Notes under the pieces: generated by a model
Told to the model about the DNA's origin: nothing
What the model saw: only the letters and a program-made list of their open reading frames with translations
Database searches by the model: none
Made by a program: the position numbers and the translations under genes
In this document: positions 18,017-27,067 of the stretch, piece after piece
How positions within the stretch are numbered: position 1 is the stretch's first letter
Layout of the letters: every line of letters starts with the position of its first letter
From: Rhodobacterales bacterium HKCCE4037
GTDB lineage: Bacteria; Pseudomonadota; Alphaproteobacteria; Rhodobacterales; Rhodobacteraceae
Reading direction: 5' to 3'
NCBI GenBank assembly: GCA_015689645.1
Contig: WVSM01000005.1
Location: 186,001 to 250,000, forward strand
Length of the DNA: 64,000 bases

Positions 18017-18140
18017 GTCATGCGTGCCAGGGATGCTAATTCTTCAAGCATCACTACGATGATCTCGTCGCTTTCGGCGTATGGCGCTCAATTGTCAGGG
18101 ATGCGCCGGCGATCTTTTCCCGCCGTTCTCAGGACCGCGA

Positions 18141-19484
18141 TCATCCCAGGTAAATTTGGCCGGGGGGATACTTGACCCTGGGCACGCTGCGCGTGGCGAG
18201 GAAGAACCCGATCGAGAGAGGCCCGACGCGCCCGATGAACATGATGAAGATGATCACGGCGCGCCCGAATCCGTCCAGTTCGCCGGTGGCCCCGCGAGAC
18301 AGGCCGACCGTTCCGAAGGCGGACGTGACTTCGAACGCGAGGTCGAGGAAATCCCCGTCGTGGCTGATCGACACGATGAAGATGCCCGACAACACGAGGA
18401 GCATCGAGATCGTCGTCAGCGCCATGACCTTCATGACTTCTTCCAGCCCGATCGAGCGCCCGAAGGCATGCAGCACCGTCCGTCTGCGGAAGAACGCGAC
18501 CGAGGCGAGCAGCAGCACCGCCAGAGTTGTCACCTTGATGCCGCCCGCAGTCGAGGTGCTGCCACCGCCCACGACCATCAGCGTCATTGTCAGCAGGGAC
18601 GTGCTGTCATGCATGCCGCCGGTGTTGATCGTGTTGAATCCGGCCGTGCGCGGTGTGACGCCCTGAAACCAGCTTGCCCAGAGTTTCTCGCCCAACGTGA
18701 GCTGGCCAAGGGTTTCGGGGTTGGACCATTCAAGGACGCCGAAGGCCAGGCTCCCCCAGAGGATCAGCACCAATGTCCCGACCAGCATCAGCTTGGTATG
18801 CAGGGTCAGCTTCATCCAGTTGCGCTTCTGGTAGATGTCGCCAAGGACGATGAAGCCGATGCCGCCGAGGATGAACAGAAGCGGAATGGTGATGTTGACG
18901 ATGGGATTGCCGACCCATTGCGACAGGCTGTCTGGATGCAGCGCGAAGCCCGCGTTGTTGAAGGCGGAAATCGAATGGAACACGGCCTGCCAGACCCCGC
19001 CCCAGCCATATTGCGGCACGAAGACAAGGGCGAGCAACAGCGCACCGACGGTCTGGCAGACCAGCGCGATGACAAGGATGATGCGGACCAGCACGGTCAG
19101 GTTCGATAGGGAGGTCTGATTGACCTCTTCGCGCAGGACCATTCGCTGCGGCATGCCGACCTGGATGCCGAGCGCCCCAAGGACCAGCACCGCCGTCGTC
19201 ATCAGGCCTAGCCCGCCGAGCTGGATGAGGATCGCGATGACCGCCTGGCCGAAACCGGTGAAGGCCGACCCCGTGTCGGCCAGCACAAGGCCCGTCACCG
19301 TCACGGCAGAGGTCGATGTGAAGATCGCCTCGCCCAGACCGATGTCACCGTTATGCGAGATCGGCAACCACAGCACCAGTGCGCCGAGGACCGTGAACAC
19401 GAGGTAGACCAGCACCAGAACAGCCGGTGGCGGCAGGTTGATGGATTTCCTCGCTTTCCACCTTGACCCGACCCGGCGCAGCAT
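18141..19484 (-). CDS. ktrB: K+ uptake channel subunit, KtrB/TrkH family
   Basis: The 447-residue membrane protein has the four M1-P-M2 units of the Trk/Ktr/HKT superfamily. The four pore loops are visible as TSTSAVTVTGL, SISAFNNAGF, VTPRTAGFNT and TSAFGTVGLS, each with the filter glycine. The length and lack of extra N-terminal helices suit KtrB rather than TrkH. Its start follows the KtrA stop by 2 bp, so channel and regulator are made together. It carries K+ (possibly Na+-coupled) across the inner membrane. Confidence 0.9.
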   Translation of the reverse strand: MLRRVGSRWKARKSINLPPPAVLVLVYLVFTVLGALVLWLPISHNGDIGLGEAIFTSTSAVTVTGLVLADTGSAFTGFGQAVIAILIQLGGLGLMTTAVLVLGALGIQVGMPQRMVLREEVNQTSLSNLTVLVRIILVIALVCQTVGALLLALVFVPQYGWGGVWQAVFHSISAFNNAGFALHPDSLSQWVGNPIVNITIPLLFILGGIGFIVLGDIYQKRNWMKLTLHTKLMLVGTLVLILWGSLAFGVLEWSNPETLGQLTLGEKLWASWFQGVTPRTAGFNTINTGGMHDSTSLLTMTLMVVGGGSTSTAGGIKVTTLAVLLLASVAFFRRRTVLHAFGRSIGLEEVMKVMALTTISMLLVLSGIFIVSISHDGDFLDLAFEVTSAFGTVGLSRGATGELDGFGRAVIIFIMFIGRVGPLSIGFFLATRSVPRVKYPPGQIYLG

Positions 19485-19486
19485 CG

Positions 19487-20152
19487 TCAGAGGCTGCCTG
19501 CAAAATCGCGGAGGTTCTGGCGTTGGCCGAGCAGGAGCAGGAGGTCATCACTTTCGAGCGTGCAATCCGTGCCGTCGTGACCTAGGAAGTTCGTCCCCCG
19601 CATGACACCGATGCAGCGGACCCCGAAGTCTTCCTTGTGCTTCAGATCGGACAGGGATTCGCCTTCGAGGCTTTCCGGGATGCGGAAGTTTACCACGTGG
19701 TAGCCGTTCCCGAGGCTCACGTAGTCCCGCACGAGCGGGTTGTGGAGGACCTGCGCGATGTGCTGGCCCACTTCGACCTCGGGATGAATGATGCGATCGA
19801 CGCCGAGCTTGCTGAGGATCCGGTGATGGGTGCGCGTGGTGGCCTTCGCCCAGACCACCGGCACGCCGATCAGCTTCAGGTTGATCGCGGCGAGGATGCT
19901 GGCCTCGAGGTCGGATCCCATCGCCACCAGGCCGATTTCGCAATCCGCCAGCCCGGCTTCCCGCAACGCCGCATCATCGCGTGCGTCCACGATCAGGGTC
20001 TGGGTCAGATCGTCGGCGAGCCGTGCGACACGGTCCTGCGAGACGTCGATTCCGATCACGTGATTTCCGAATCGCTGCAATTCGGTTGCGACGGTGCTGC
20101 CGAAATTCCCCAGTCCGATGACGCCGAATAGTCGGCTGCTGTTTCTGGCCAT
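19487..20152 (-). CDS. ktrA: K+ uptake regulatory subunit, KtrA/TrkA (RCK domain)
   Basis: The 221-residue protein has an N-terminal Rossmann RCK domain (FGVIGLGNFGSTVATELQRFGNHVIGID, residues 9-36) and a C-terminal RCK_C domain (about 140-221, ending LLLLGQRQNLRDFA). One RCK pair identifies KtrA rather than the double-length TrkA. It binds nucleotides and gates KtrB at the membrane. It is the upstream gene of the ktrAB pair. Confidence 0.9.
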   Translation of the reverse strand: MARNSSRLFGVIGLGNFGSTVATELQRFGNHVIGIDVSQDRVARLADDLTQTLIVDARDDAALREAGLADCEIGLVAMGSDLEASILAAINLKLIGVPVVWAKATTRTHHRILSKLGVDRIIHPEVEVGQHIAQVLHNPLVRDYVSLGNGYHVVNFRIPESLEGESLSDLKHKEDFGVRCIGVMRGTNFLGHDGTDCTLESDDLLLLLGQRQNLRDFAGSL

Positions 20153-20316
20153 GGTGGTTCGCGCTGCCCGTCAGGTTCCGTTCCGGACACAACATGGTCG
20201 CTAGAGCAACGCAGTCAATGGGCTGCCCGTTGGCGGACGAATACGAGCTGACAGGCGCGCGTGTGTCGCTTCAACCGAAAGGAGTCTGCAGGACGCGAGG
20301 CGCTGGTTCATTGAAA

Positions 20317-20342
20317 AAAGCCCGGCGTTGCCGCCGGGCTTT
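20317..20342 (-). terminator. Intrinsic terminator of the second binding-protein gene
   Basis: A GC stem (AAAGCCCGGC / GCCGGGCTTT) is followed on the minus strand by a run of six T's. It lies 25 bp past the stop of the gene ending at 20367. Confidence 0.85.
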
Positions 20343-20366
20343 CGCATGTCATGAGGCTTTCCGCGC

Positions 20367-21956
20367 TCAGTTCAGTTCGAAATACTTGAACAGCACCTGA
20401 TCGTCGGCGTCGACCATGGCAGACCATTCGTCCGAGATGCCCCAGTTGAGGATCTGGTTGTGGATCGGGATGTAGATCAGCTCTTCCTCGGCCATCGCGA
20501 AGAGGTCCGCGATGGTCTGGTTGCGCACATCGAGATCGGTTTCCGACGACAGGGAGACGATCATCTCGTTCATCTCCGGATTGTTGTAGCGGGTGCCGTT
20601 CCACGAGCCGCGGCCGTCTTCGAGGCCGTGGTAGAGGAAGTTGAACACATATTCCGCGTCATAGGTCGGAACGCCCCAGCCGAGGAGGTAGAAGTCGGTC
20701 TCGAGGTTGGCGATCAACGGGAAGTGCTGGGCGCGGGGCAGGGCCGAAAGGTTCACGGTGATCCCGATCTGGGCGAGCATGCCCACGGCGGCCTGGCAGA
20801 TCGCCTCGTCATTGACGTAGCGGTCGTTCGGGCAGTCGAGCTGGATGGTGAAGCCGTCGGCGTATCCTGCTTCCTCCATCAGGGCACGGGCGGCCTCGAC
20901 GTCGTATTCGGGGTATGCGTCAAGCTCTTCCGTCCAGCCGTTGACCGGCGGGGGCGCGATGACGCCGGCCGGCGCCGACTGGCCGCGCATCACGATCTGC
21001 TGGATGGCTTCGCGGTTGATCGCGATATCCATCGCCTGCCGCACCAGCGGGTTGGCCAGCGGGTTCTCGCCGTCGACGTTGTCGCGTGTCAGGTCGTCGT
21101 CGCCGACGTTGAGGCCGAAGAAGATCACGCGGTTCTGCGGACCGGTCAGAAGGCCGATGCCCTCGGCGGCTTCGACCCGCTCGAGATCCTGCACCGGAAC
21201 GTCCTGGATGAAGTCCACTTCGCCGCCCAGGAAGGCCGCAAGGCGGGTGGCCGGGTTCTGGATCGGGGTGAACTCGATACGGGTGACGTCGAGCGGGAAT
21301 TCGTCCGCGCCCCAGTAATTCTCGTTCAGGTTCAGGATTGTCTCGGTATCGGCGGTGCGGCTTTCAAGCACGTAGGGGCCGGTGCCGTTGACGTTGCGGG
21401 CGGCGAAGGTGTCTTCGCCGGCGGCGTAGTCCTGCACCTCGGCGGAGCCGTTCTCGGTGGTCCAGCCCTCGTCCATCATCATGATGTTGGTGAGGTTGTT
21501 GGGCAGGAGCGGGTTCGGGCCGTCGGTTTCGATCTCGACGGTGTAATCGCCGGTCGCGCGGACCTCGACGACGCCGGAGAGCAGTTCCTTGAAGTTGGAG
21601 GTCTCGGACATGGCGCGGTTGAGGGAGAAGACGACGTCGGAGGCATCGAAGGTCTCACCGCCGTGGAAGGTCACGCCTTCGCGGATCTGGAAGACCCAGA
21701 CGTTGGGGTTCTCTTCTGAGGGGGCCCATTCGGTGGCCAGCGTCGGCGCCATGGCACCGGTCAGGTCATTGAGGATCAGCGGTTCGTAGATCTGGTGCAT
21801 GAGGGTCGTGGTCGGCCCCTCGTTCTGGGAATGCGGATCGAGGGTGAGCGCCTCGGAGGCCCGCGCCCACCGCAGCGTTTCTGCATTGAGCGTGGTGGCG
21901 GTGAGGGCCGTTGTGGCCAGAAGGGCCGCGCCGATGGCGGCGATACGGTTCGTCAT
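20367..21956 (-). CDS. ABC transporter periplasmic binding protein, family 5 (paralogue)
   Basis: The 529-residue protein has a signal peptide (MTNRIAAIGAALLATTALTATTLNA) and the mature start LRWARASEALTLDPHSQNEG. The ATG at 21956 follows GGGAGAAG. It shares with the protein at 13821-15374 the motifs GVTFHGGETFDASDVVFSLNRA, MMMDEGW, NVNGTGPY, PIQNPAT, PVQDLERV and NDRYVNDEAICQAAVGMLAQIG, so the two arose by duplication. No permease genes adjoin it; it may share the DppBC-DppDF importer. A terminator follows. Confidence 0.92.
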   Translation of the reverse strand: MTNRIAAIGAALLATTALTATTLNAETLRWARASEALTLDPHSQNEGPTTTLMHQIYEPLILNDLTGAMAPTLATEWAPSEENPNVWVFQIREGVTFHGGETFDASDVVFSLNRAMSETSNFKELLSGVVEVRATGDYTVEIETDGPNPLLPNNLTNIMMMDEGWTTENGSAEVQDYAAGEDTFAARNVNGTGPYVLESRTADTETILNLNENYWGADEFPLDVTRIEFTPIQNPATRLAAFLGGEVDFIQDVPVQDLERVEAAEGIGLLTGPQNRVIFFGLNVGDDDLTRDNVDGENPLANPLVRQAMDIAINREAIQQIVMRGQSAPAGVIAPPPVNGWTEELDAYPEYDVEAARALMEEAGYADGFTIQLDCPNDRYVNDEAICQAAVGMLAQIGITVNLSALPRAQHFPLIANLETDFYLLGWGVPTYDAEYVFNFLYHGLEDGRGSWNGTRYNNPEMNEMIVSLSSETDLDVRNQTIADLFAMAEEELIYIPIHNQILNWGISDEWSAMVDADDQVLFKYFELN

Positions 21957-22178
21957 GGTCTTCTCCCGGTTGTGGTTCCCCGTGTCGGGGAGGGTATCAG
22001 GTGGCCCCTGTTCGTCGGGGCGCCATTGGGTCTGATGGGCAGAGAGTATTGGCCGTGTCGGAAAAGTCCAGCCGGTGACGGTGGGCGACGCTCGCGGCAG
22101 GCCGCATCGCCCCGCCCGCCGTCCCGTATCCGTGCGCGTTCCGCGGGTCCTACGCGTGGGGCGGGCGACGGGTTCGAG

Positions 22179-22198
22179 TTTTCCTGGCAAGATGAAAG
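22179..22198 (-). repeat. Copy 1 of intergenic repeat CTTTCATCTTGCCAGGAAAA
   Basis: Read on the minus strand, CTTTCATCTTGCCAGGAAAA begins 16 bp after the exonuclease III stop. Near-identical copies lie at 32098-32117 (minus) and 53904-53922 (plus). Confidence 0.65.
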
Positions 22199-22213
22199 GG
22201 CGAGAACAGCGCG

Positions 22214-22996
22214 TCAGGCGGCGAGGTCGATCCAGACGGGGACGTGGTCGGAGGGTTTCTCGCGCCCCCGCACCTCCTTCTCGATCCAACAATCCTTGAG
22301 CAGGTCGGCGGCCTCGGGGGAGAGCAGGTGGTGGTCGATGCGGATGCCATCGTTCCGGTCCCACGCACCGGCCTGGTAATCCCAGAAGGAATACATGCCC
22401 GGCGCCTGGGTGCGGGCGCGGAAGGCCTCGGTGTAGCCGAGCGACAGGATGCGGCGGAAGGCGGCGCGGCTGTCGGGCAGGGCAAGCGCATCCTTGCGCC
22501 ATGCCTCGGGTCGGGCGGCGTCTTCGTCCTGGGGAATGATGTTGTAATCGCCGGCCATGACGACGGGGATCTCCTGCGCGAGGAGGGATTGGGCATGGGC
22601 GTGCAGGCGCTGCATCCACGCGAGCTTGTAGTCGTATTTCGGGCCCGGCGCGGGGTTGCCGTTGGGCAGGTAGAGCCCGCAGAGGCGCACGGCGTGATCA
22701 TCGCCAATGACCGTCGCCTCGATCCAGCGGGCCTGGTCATCTTCGTCATCGCCGGGCAGGCCGCGCGTGACGTCTTCGAGGGGCAGTTTCGACAGGATCG
22801 CGACGCCGTTGAAGCCCTTCTGTCCATGGATTTCGACGTTGTAGCCCTTGTCCTCGAAGATCTCGGCGGGGAAACCTTCATCGACCGACTTGATCTCCTG
22901 CAGGAGGGCGACATCGGGCTGCGCCTCGTCCAGCCAGTCGGTCAGCGCGCCGATGCGCGCCTTGACGCCGTTGATGTTGAAGGTTGCGATTTTCAT
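22214..22996 (-). CDS. xth: Exonuclease III (AP endonuclease family)
   Basis: The 260-residue protein begins MKIATFNINGVKARIGALTDWL and shows all catalytic motifs of the ExoIII/APE fold: LLQEIKS (metal Glu), GLYLPNG, GDYNIIPQDED, RIDHHL and the C-terminal SDHVPVW with the catalytic Asp-His. GGAGG stands before the ATG at 22996; a longer frame to 23167 lacks this. It nicks DNA at abasic sites and removes 3' blocks in base-excision repair. No operon partner. Confidence 0.93.
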   Translation of the reverse strand: MKIATFNINGVKARIGALTDWLDEAQPDVALLQEIKSVDEGFPAEIFEDKGYNVEIHGQKGFNGVAILSKLPLEDVTRGLPGDDEDDQARWIEATVIGDDHAVRLCGLYLPNGNPAPGPKYDYKLAWMQRLHAHAQSLLAQEIPVVMAGDYNIIPQDEDAARPEAWRKDALALPDSRAAFRRILSLGYTEAFRARTQAPGMYSFWDYQAGAWDRNDGIRIDHHLLSPEAADLLKDCWIEKEVRGREKPSDHVPVWIDLAA

Positions 22997-23060
22997 GGGG
23001 CCCTCCGATCCGGTGCCCTGTTGTGCCCGGATCGGAGGGGGATGCCAAGCGGCTCCGGTC

Positions 23061-23447
23061 TCAGGCCGGTTCGGCCAGCGACGTGAGCCAGTCGCGGGCG
23101 CTGGCTTCGTCGTAGAAATTGCGGACCTCGATGCCCGGTAGAAGCGCGCTTTCGAATCTGGCGGCACTGCGGAACATCTGGTTGTGGCTGACGAGCGCCG
23201 CGTAATCCATCTGGTGCAGCATGCCCATCATCTGCGGCCAGTGGCGCAGCTCCACGCCGATGGCCCCGAGGGTGGGCCATTCCGCACCCTCGTCGATCAT
23301 CAACACGGTGCCGTGGGCCATGCCCTGCATCTCGGTCGACAGGCGCTGGAGGGCCACCTCCATCATCGTTGCGTCGATCTGGCCGGCGATGGCGATACGC
23401 AGGCTGTTGGGGCCTTCGCGGGTGACTTCGAATTTGGGGTCCGACAT
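23061..23447 (-). CDS. STAS/SpoIIAA-like protein
   Basis: The 128-residue protein looks like the SpoIIAA-like family: an IAIAGQIDA beta-hairpin start, a central LMIDEGAEWPTLGAIGVEL and a C-terminal VRNFYDEASARDWLTSL. Those proteins adopt a STAS-like fold and are often found in marine alphaproteobacteria with unknown ligands. An FNR-type box lies 55 bp upstream of its start, so low-oxygen control is likely. It is close to, but not overlapping, the gcdH gene. Confidence 0.75.
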   Translation of the reverse strand: MSDPKFEVTREGPNSLRIAIAGQIDATMMEVALQRLSTEMQGMAHGTVLMIDEGAEWPTLGAIGVELRHWPQMMGMLHQMDYAALVSHNQMFRSAARFESALLPGIEVRNFYDEASARDWLTSLAEPA

Positions 23448-23502
23448 GGGCTTTCCTCCTCTGGATACGGGGGAAGGCTAGCAGTCACCGCGATGGTGCG
23501 CC

Positions 23503-23516
23503 TTGATCCGGGTCAA
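23503..23516. promoter_or_regulatory. FNR/FnrL-type box upstream of the STAS-like gene
   Basis: TTGAT-CCGG-GTCAA matches the TTGA-N6-TCAA consensus. It sits in the 76-bp gap between the gcdH stop and the STAS-like start, so the STAS-like gene is the likely target. Confidence 0.6.
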
Positions 23517-23523
23517 TTCGCCT

Positions 23524-24738
23524 TCAGAAGAAGGCCTGAAGGCCGGTCTGCGCGCGCCCGAGGATCAGGGCGTGCACGTCATGGGTGCCTTCGTAGGTAT
23601 TGACCGTCTCGAGGTTCTGGGCGTGGCGCATGACGTGGTACTCGGCCATGATCCCGTTGCCGCCGTGCATGTCGCGGGCCTGGCGCGCGATGTCGAGCGC
23701 CTTGCCGCAATTGTTGCGCTTGATAAGCGAGATCATCTCGGGCGCGGCGGCACCTTCGTCGAGCAGTCGGCCAACGCGGAGGGCGGCCTGAAGACCAAGG
23801 GTGATCTCGGTCTGTATGTCGGCGAGTTTCTTCTGGAACAGCTGCGTCTGGGCCAACGGGCGGCCGAATTGCGTGCGGTCGAGGCCGTATTGGCGGGCAC
23901 GGTGCCAGCAATCCTCGGCCGCGCCCATGGAACCCCATGCGATGCCATATCGCGCGCGGTTGAGGCAGCCGAAGGGGCCCTTTAGGCCCTCGACGCCGGG
24001 CAGGAGCGCGTCTTCGCCCACCTCCACGTTATCCATCACGATCTCACCGGTGACGGAGGCGCGGAGCGAGAGCTTGCCGCCGATCTTGGGGGCGGAAAGG
24101 CCCTTCATGCCCTTTTCCAGCACGAAGCCGCGGATCTTGCCGCCGTGCGCTTCGGACTTCGCCCAGACCACGAAGACATCGGCGATGGGGGCGTTGGAGA
24201 TCCACATCTTCGCGCCGTTCAGGACGTAGCCGCCCTCGGTCTTTTTCGCGGTTGTCTTCATGCCGGCGGGGTCGGAACCGGCGTCAGGCTCGGTCAGGCC
24301 GAAACAGCCGATCAGCGTGCCCGCAGCGAGGCCGGGCAGGTATTTCTGACGCTGCTCTTCCGAGCCGTAGGCGTTGATCGGGTACATCACGAGGGAGCTT
24401 TGCACCGACATCATCGAGCGATAGCCGCTGTCCACGCGTTCGACTTCCCGCGCGACGAGGCCGTATGTGACGTAGCCCGCGCCAAGGCCGCCGTATTCCT
24501 CGGGGATGGTGGTGCCCAGAAGGCCCATTTCGCCCATTTCGCCGAAGACCTCGGGCGTGACATGTTCTTCGAGGTAAGCGTCGGTCACGCGCGGCAGAAG
24601 CTTGTCCTGTGCGAAGGTCGCGGCGCTGTCGGCGACCATGCGTTCCTCTTCGCTCAGCTGGCTTTGCAGGTGGAACGGGTCGGCCCAGTCGAATGGGGCA
24701 AGGGAAGGTCCGGTGTGGCGCGTCTGACCGTCTGGCAT
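23524..24738 (-). CDS. gcdH: Glutaryl-CoA dehydrogenase
   Basis: The 404-residue acyl-CoA dehydrogenase has features specific to Gcd[71 protein letters not shown] and [17 protein letters not shown] with the catalytic Glu (YEGTHD). The start at 24738 follows GAGGAG at 10 nt. It oxidises and decarboxylates glutaryl-CoA to crotonyl-CoA in lysine and tryptophan breakdown, passing electrons to ETF. It stands alone on the minus strand, divergent from the nitronate monooxygenase operon. Confidence 0.92.
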   Translation of the reverse strand: MPDGQTRHTGPSLAPFDWADPFHLQSQLSEEERMVADSAATFAQDKLLPRVTDAYLEEHVTPEVFGEMGEMGLLGTTIPEEYGGLGAGYVTYGLVAREVERVDSGYRSMMSVQSSLVMYPINAYGSEEQRQKYLPGLAAGTLIGCFGLTEPDAGSDPAGMKTTAKKTEGGYVLNGAKMWISNAPIADVFVVWAKSEAHGGKIRGFVLEKGMKGLSAPKIGGKLSLRASVTGEIVMDNVEVGEDALLPGVEGLKGPFGCLNRARYGIAWGSMGAAEDCWHRARQYGLDRTQFGRPLAQTQLFQKKLADIQTEITLGLQAALRVGRLLDEGAAAPEMISLIKRNNCGKALDIARQARDMHGGNGIMAEYHVMRHAQNLETVNTYEGTHDVHALILGRAQTGLQAFF

Positions 24739-24856
24739 CTGGTCTGTCTCCTCGTGTCTCTTGCGCCGGAGTCTGAGCGCGGCGCCGGGGAATGGCAAGG
24801 GGATGACTTGCCGCGTCCGGCCGGGCGGGCTAGCGTTCGGGACGGTGCAGGAGGGG

Positions 24857-25831
24857 ATGGCAGTGCGCAGGGAATTACCCAAGGTTTTGAGCGGCTTGCG
24901 CCTTCCGGTGGTGGGCAGCCCGATGTTCATCGTTTCCGGGCCGGACCTGGTGATCGCGCAATGTTGCTCGGGAATCGTCGGGTCGTTCCCGGCACTGAAC
25001 GCGCGGGAAGGTGAGGGTGAGCCGGTGATGCTGGAGGCGTGGCTTAAGCGGATCACCGAGGCGTTGGACGCCTGGAACCAGCGCAATCCGGACCGGCCCG
25101 CGGCACCCTTCGCCGTGAACCAGATCGTGCATCGGTCGAACGCGCGGCTGGAGAGGGACCTTGAGATCTGCGCCCGTTGGAAGGTGCCGATCTGGATCAC
25201 CTCGCTTGGTGCGCGGGTGGAGGTGAACGAGGCAGCGCATTCCTGCGGGGGCATCGCGCTGCATGACGTGATCAACAATACCTTCGCGCACAAGGCCATC
25301 GACAAGGGGGCCGACGGGCTGATCGCCGTAGCCGCGGGGGCGGGCGGCCATGCCGGGCCGCAATCACCCTTCGCGCTGGTGGCCGAGATCCGCGAGTGGT
25401 TCGACGGGCCGCTGCTGTTGAGCGGGTCGATCGCGACGGGCGGTGCGGTGCTGGCGGCGCGCGCGATGGGCGCGGACCTGGCCTATATCGGCTCGCCCTT
25501 CATCGCGACGGAAGAGGCCAACGCGGTGCCCGATTACAAACAGATGATCGTCGATGGCGGAGCGGAGGATATCGTGACGTCTTCCTTGTTTACAGGCGTT
25601 TCCGGGAACTACCTGAAGCCGTCGATCGCGGCGGCGGGCCTCGACCCCGACGATCTGGCAAGCGCGGATGCGTCGTCGATGAATTTCAGCAAGGGGTCTT
25701 CGAAGCCGAAGGCCTGGAGCCAGATTTGGGGCTCGGGCCAGGGCATCGGCGCGGTCAAGGCGGTGGAGCCGGTCGGCGCGCTGGTGGACCGGCTGGAACG
25801 GGAATATCACGCGGCACGGGAGGCGCTTTGA
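24857..25831 (+). CDS. Nitronate monooxygenase / 2-nitropropane dioxygenase-family flavoprotein
   Basis: The product is about 324 residues. AGGAGG sits almost on top of the ATG at 24857, so the GTG two codons later (24863) may be the true start. TIM-barrel FMN motifs include [56 protein letters not shown]. Members oxidise alkyl nitronates, but many genomic relatives act on unknown substrates or reduce enoyl groups. Its stop directly abuts the next ATG, so it is the first gene of a four-gene operon with an acyl-CoA dehydrogenase, an APH-type kinase and a thioesterase. Confidence 0.85.
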   Translation: MAVRRELPKVLSGLRLPVVGSPMFIVSGPDLVIAQCCSGIVGSFPALNAREGEGEPVMLEAWLKRITEALDAWNQRNPDRPAAPFAVNQIVHRSNARLERDLEICARWKVPIWITSLGARVEVNEAAHSCGGIALHDVINNTFAHKAIDKGADGLIAVAAGAGGHAGPQSPFALVAEIREWFDGPLLLSGSIATGGAVLAARAMGADLAYIGSPFIATEEANAVPDYKQMIVDGGAEDIVTSSLFTGVSGNYLKPSIAAAGLDPDDLASADASSMNFSKGSSKPKAWSQIWGSGQGIGAVKAVEPVGALVDRLEREYHAAREAL

Positions 25832-27067
25832 ATGGAACTGGGTGTATCGGAACGGGTCAAGCCGCTGGTGGAGGCGGTGCGCCGCATGGTGCGCGACGAG
25901 ATCGCGCCGCTGGACGAGGAGTACCACGCGGAAGTCGGCAAGCACCCCTCGGGCGACCGTTTCGCGATGACGGACCGGCAGGTGGAAATCCTCGATACGC
26001 TCAAGGAAAAGGCGAAGGCGGCGGGGCTGTGGAACTTCTGGCTGACCGACAGCGAGAAGGGGTATGGCCTGTCGACGGTCGAATATGCCTACCTCGCCGA
26101 GGAGATGGGGGCGGTTTCGATCGCGCCGGAAATCTTCAATTGCAACGCGCCGGACACCGGCAACATGGAAGTGCTGGAACGCTACGGCTCGGCGGCGCAG
26201 AAGGCGCGCTGGCTGCCGGATCTGATGGAGGGGCGGACGCGGTCAGCCTACCTGATGACGGAGCCGCAGGTGGCCTCGTCGGACGCCACTCAAATTTCGC
26301 TAAAATGCGAACGAGAGGGTGAGGAATACGTCCTAAACGGCGAGAAATACTGGGCAAGCGGGGCGGGGGACCCGCGCTGTGCGCTTTTCATCGTGATGGC
26401 CTGCACGGACCCGGACGGGCCGAAACACGCACGGCATACCATCCTGTTGGTACCCTCCGACACGCCCGGGATCGAGAAATTGCGCCCGATGCAGGTCTTC
26501 GGCCATGACGACGCGCCGCACGGGCATATGCATATCCGGTTCAGCAATGTGCGCGTGCCAGCCGACGCGGTGGTCCTCGGCGAAGGGCGCGGGTTCGAAG
26601 TGGCGCAGGGGCGGCTGGGGCCGGGGCGTATTCACCATTGCATGCGCGCCATCGGACGGGCCGAATATGCCCTTGAATTGATGGTGAAACGCGGCCTTTC
26701 GCGGGAAGCCTTCGGGAAGCGGCTGGTCGATCTGGGCGCGAATTACGACATCATCGCCAATGCGCGGATGGAGATCGAGATGACCCGCCTCCTGTGCCTC
26801 AAGGCGGCGTGGATGATGGACCATGCGGGCGTCCGGGCGGCGCAGCCGTGGATTTCGAAGGTGAAGGTCGTGGCCCCGCTCATGGCGCTGAAGGTCGTGG
26901 ACGAGGCGATGCAGATGTTCGGGGCCACGGGGCTGAGCCAGGACACGCCGCTGGCCCGGCTTTACTGCGATCTGCGGACGCTCCGGCTGGCCGACGGGCC
27001 GGATGCGGTACATCGCAGACAGGTGGCACGGGCGGAATTGCGCAAGTATTCCAACGATGCGCCATGA
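25832..27067 (+). CDS. Acyl-CoA dehydrogenase, ACAD10/11-like (LvaC-like)
   Basis: The 411-residue protein has the ACAD fold with AYLAEEMGAVSIAPEIFNCNAPDTGNMEVLERYG, MTEPQVASSDATQI, the FAD motif LNGEKYWASGAGDPRC and ATGLSQDTPLARLYCDLRTLRLADGPDAVH. The usual catalytic Glu loop is replaced by LADGPDAVH, as in the ACAD10/11 group. Those enzymes work with an APH-type kinase to remove a 4-hydroxyl by phosphorylation and elimination; the adjacent gene encodes such a kinase. It directly follows the nitronate monooxygenase stop and overlaps the kinase start by 4 bp. Confidence 0.88.
   Translation: MELGVSERVKPLVEAVRRMVRDEIAPLDEEYHAEVGKHPSGDRFAMTDRQVEILDTLKEKAKAAGLWNFWLTDSEKGYGLSTVEYAYLAEEMGAVSIAPEIFNCNAPDTGNMEVLERYGSAAQKARWLPDLMEGRTRSAYLMTEPQVASSDATQISLKCEREGEEYVLNGEKYWASGAGDPRCALFIVMACTDPDGPKHARHTILLVPSDTPGIEKLRPMQVFGHDDAPHGHMHIRFSNVRVPADAVVLGEGRGFEVAQGRLGPGRIHHCMRAIGRAEYALELMVKRGLSREAFGKRLVDLGANYDIIANARMEIEMTRLLCLKAAWMMDHAGVRAAQPWISKVKVVAPLMALKVVDEAMQMFGATGLSQDTPLARLYCDLRTLRLADGPDAVHRRQVARAELRKYSNDAP

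Larger units (their letters stand above)
17820..18140. other. 321-bp intergenic region: FNR box, short repeat and AT-rich palindrome
   Basis: This gap lies between the start of the universal-stress gene and the end of the KtrB gene. It holds an FNR-type box (17895-17908), one copy of the TGTGCAAGGTTGC repeat (17928-17940), an AT-rich stretch at about 17940-18015, and a perfect 20-bp palindrome at 17997-18016. The octamer AAGCATCA occurs twice as a direct repeat. No convincing open frame is present. Confidence 0.6.
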
